Positions 3,720 to 5,927 of a stretch of DNA of 5,927 nucleotides are shown here, piece by piece. The translations under genes were made by a program, and so were the position numbers. The notes beneath the pieces are model-generated. The model did not search any database. It was not told the origin of the DNA and saw nothing but the letters and a program-made list of their open reading frames with translations. Within the stretch, counting starts at the first letter, position 1; each line of letters opens with the position of its first letter. Source of the stretch: Bacteroidales bacterium (lineage in GTDB: Bacteria > Bacteroidota > Bacteroidia > Bacteroidales > UBA7960); assembly GCA_003560215.1 (NCBI GenBank), contig PWIY01000047.1:1-5927 (forward strand), given 5' to 3'.

Positions 3720-5927
3720 TTAAGGTGTTCTCACCGGATAAGGTGGCACCGGGTGGATCTCCTGGTCATACTCTTCCATCCGTTCAAGGGCCTCTTCAAT
3801 GGCACGCTGAAGCTGCTGGTCTATGCCATCAAACTCCATGGCCGGATCATTCTCCACATAAATATCCGGTTCAACCCCAATTCCTTCAATGATCCACTCT
3901 TCACCATGGATGTCATAGGGAGCGAATTCAGGTTTGGACAGCGTAGCGCCATCAATAAATGGCAACGATCCGCGGATACCAACAACGCCCCCCCAGCTTG
4001 TGGTACCAATCAGGGGTCCAAGGCCAAGCTTCTTAAACTGGTATGGGAACAGGTCACCATCCGAAGCAGAGTATTTATCAATCAGACAGATCTTCGGGCC
4101 AAGATGAATCTGGGCGGGGCGGGTACCGGGAGCCTGATTCCTTGCCATGGACAAGCCGGTCAACTCCCTTGATAACCGCTCAATCAGCATGGGAGAAACA
4201 TTGCCACCGCCGTTTCCGCGCACATCAATGATCAGGGCTTCTTTGCGAAGCTGGGGATAAAAATGCTTGACAAATTCATTCAGACCACCGGGGCCCATAT
4301 CAGGTACATGAATATAACCAACCCTGCCATCCGTGGCCTCATTGACCTTCCGGATGTTTTCCTGCACCCAGTTGTAATAATACAGATCAGATTCGTCTGC
4401 GATGGGCTTGACAATCACCTTCCTGGATCCATCAGCATCGGGGGCATCATTCACGGTCAGCTCTACCTGCTGCCCGGCCTTGCCAACCAGGGACTCATAA
4501 ATATTGTTCATTCTGTCGGTGGAATGTCCGTTCACTTCAATGATATAGTCTTCTTCTGACACATCCACACCCAGTTCGGTCAGAGGCGACCTGCGTGAAG
4601 CCTGCCAGTTTTCTCCTTTGAGAATTCTGTCGATGCGGAAGAACCCTGACTCATGCTGACTCAGCTCTGCACCCAGCAGCCCCAGGGGGATGCGTTCAAC
4701 TTCCGGCACATCACCGCCACCGACATAGGCATGCCCGACGTTCAGTTCACCCACAAGCTCGCCCAACACATAGGTCAGATCCAGGCGGTTGTTCACATAG
4801 TCAACCAGGGGACGGTATTTTCCCTTCATGGCTTCCCAGTCCACTCCATGCATGTTGGGCACATAAAAGAAATCACGCATCTGACGCCAGGTTTCCTCAT
4901 AAATCTGCATCCATTCTTCCCGGAGATTCACCCACACCTTCATGTTGGACAGATCCACAAAGTCATTGACAGAAAAAGAAGACCGCGGCAGGTCGATCAC
5001 ACTGTAGCGCCCCCTGGCACGAACCATCATTTTACTTTTGTCCGCGCTGATGTCATATCCATTGATGCTGGCCAGTTCACTTTCCCTGCGGTTTTCCATA
5101 TTGAACATCATCAGGCTGGAGCCCTTCATATAGTAGATGTTGTTACCCACCGTCTGGATGTTTCCATAATTGGCCACATCAACCGGCAGATCAGCGATCC
5201 GGTTTTTAATGTTCTCCCGGTCAATCTCCACCCGAAGCTCTTCATTGTTGCCACTCCTGCCTCCACCGTTGCTGTTGTCGTCCAGTTTCACTTCATCATT
5301 TCGGTGTTCCAAAAATGAGGGTACATCCTCACGCAGGGTCACAAAATAGATCCGGCTCATTGCAGAATAGGCGAAGTTCCATTCCACCCTACTGTAGATG
5401 GGATTAAAGTCACGGTTCGAAACAAAGAACAAATATTTGCCCTGATCGCAGAAAGAGGGACTGGAAGACACATACCATCCATCAGTCACGGGGAAACCGT
5501 CCTGGCTTTCCGTATCGAAAACAAAAATCCTGTTATAATGCTCCAGCTCAGGGCGGGTATAGGTTATCCAGCGGCCATCGGGCGACCAGTCATATTGCCT
5601 GATCTCTCCTGATTCAGCCTGATCCACCAGGGTAACCTCTTTTGATCCGATATCAACGTATTGCAACCTGAGTTTTTTGTCAGACCACATGATCTTTTCC
5701 GAATCCGGCGACCAACTCAGGCTGTATTTATATGTGTCGGCATCTGAGGTAAGCTGCACGGGCTCTTCCCGTCCACATTGCGATCTCATATAGATTTCAT
5801 CTTCACCTGTTTCATCGGAAATATAGGCGATATACCGGCCATCAGGAGACCACGCCACGTTGCGTTCGTGAACCCCGGAAGTTTCCGTAAGATTGCGGGT
5901 AATGCCGCTGCTTGCCGGCACACTCCA
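3720..5927 (-). CDS. Tricorn-type S41 serine peptidase, 5' end outside the window
   Basis: The frame is open through the right edge; the GTG at 5921 is internal, so about 735 C-terminal residues are visible of a protein usually near 1,050-1,090. Numbering from that GTG, propeller blades occur with AWSPDGRYIAY (23-33), SWSPDSEKIMW (69-79) and DWSPDGRWITY (111-121), followed by a Gly/Asn linker (215-228). Next come the tricorn C1 region (about 335-405), a PDZ domain (about 410-505) and the S41 core (about 533-690). Likely catalytic residues are H397 (NVGHAYVGGGD), nucleophile S620 (SASDGD) and E679 (IIEGIGVEPD). Archaeal tricorn has Ser before the catalytic His, but here it is Gly396. The family breaks down peptides, often downstream of larger proteases. 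Whether this one is exported cannot be told without its N-terminus. Confidence 0.9.
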   Translation of the reverse strand, partial: WSVPASSGITRNLTETSGVHERNVAWSPDGRYIAYISDETGEDEIYMRSQCGREEPVQLTSDADTYKYSLSWSPDSEKIMWSDKKLRLQYVDIGSKEVTLVDQAESGEIRQYDWSPDGRWITYTRPELEHYNRIFVFDTESQDGFPVTDGWYVSSSPSFCDQGKYLFFVSNRDFNPIYSRVEWNFAYSAMSRIYFVTLREDVPSFLEHRNDEVKLDDNSNGGGRSGNNEELRVEIDRENIKNRIADLPVDVANYGNIQTVGNNIYYMKGSSLMMFNMENRRESELASINGYDISADKSKMMVRARGRYSVIDLPRSSFSVNDFVDLSNMKVWVNLREEWMQIYEETWRQMRDFFYVPNMHGVDWEAMKGKYRPLVDYVNNRLDLTYVLGELVGELNVGHAYVGGGDVPEVERIPLGLLGAELSQHESGFFRIDRILKGENWQASRRSPLTELGVDVSEEDYIIEVNGHSTDRMNNIYESLVGKAGQQVELTVNDAPDADGSRKVIVKPIADESDLYYYNWVQENIRKVNEATDGRVGYIHVPDMGPGGLNEFVKHFYPQLRKEALIIDVRGNGGGNVSPMLIERLSRELTGLSMARNQAPGTRPAQIHLGPKICLIDKYSASDGDLFPYQFKKLGLGPLIGTTSWGGVVGIRGSLPFIDGATLSKPEFAPYDIHGEEWIIEGIGVEPDIYVENDPAMEFDGIDQQLQRAIEEALERMEEYDQEIHPVPPYPVRTP

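Noticed and set aside
4653..5318. A 221-codon plus-strand open frame opposite the tricorn-like gene
   Set aside because: His-, Val- and Pro-rich composition is what the reverse of a propeller/S41 gene gives; the minus-strand protein has clear family motifs across the same stretch.
5919..5921. GTG as the start of the tricorn-like gene
   Set aside because: The frame is open upstream to the window edge (Trp-Ser before the Val), and the residues after it are mid-propeller sequence.

Overview
The window reads as a chromosomal housekeeping region of a Bacteroidota bacterium, most likely close to Bacteroidales. The evidence is two promoters of the phylum's TTTG / TAnnTTTG type, A/T-rich leaders without Shine-Dalgarno sites on most genes, a 64-residue S21 protein, and the order rpsU, xerC, hpf, tRNA-Thr, -Tyr, -Gly, -Thr. 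In known genomes that tRNA cluster usually leads into tuf, which would lie just left of base 1. Every gene found is on the minus strand, so transcription runs right to left.

From right to left: (1) 3720-5927, the C-terminal two thirds of a tricorn-type S41 peptidase, cut by the right edge. (2) 3375-3719, a 345-bp gap with two ~73-bp direct repeats, GC-rich inverted repeats and a strong hairpin. (3) 2016-3374, a compact operon pssA-purS-yraN (phosphatidylserine synthase, PurS subunit of FGAM synthase, UPF0102 nuclease-like protein) with gaps of 3 and 6 bp. (4) 1721-2011, rpsU (ribosomal protein bS21) with its own promoter, which contains a perfect dyad, and an unusual Shine-Dalgarno-like leader. 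(5) 414-1677, xerC and hpf, a tyrosine recombinase and a short ribosome hibernation factor, probably co-transcribed, with a clear Shine-Dalgarno site before hpf. (6) 1-378, a tRNA operon with its own promoter and a 9-bp dyad at the predicted transcript start.

The left half is mostly translation machinery (bS21, Hpf, four tRNAs) with xerC embedded. The middle operon mixes lipid, purine and nucleic-acid functions with no obvious common pathway. I see no mobile element, CRISPR array, toxin-antitoxin pair or defence system. The parts not explained by known genes are the repeat block upstream of pssA, the two dyads at promoters, and the restriction of Shine-Dalgarno sites to two ribosome-related genes.
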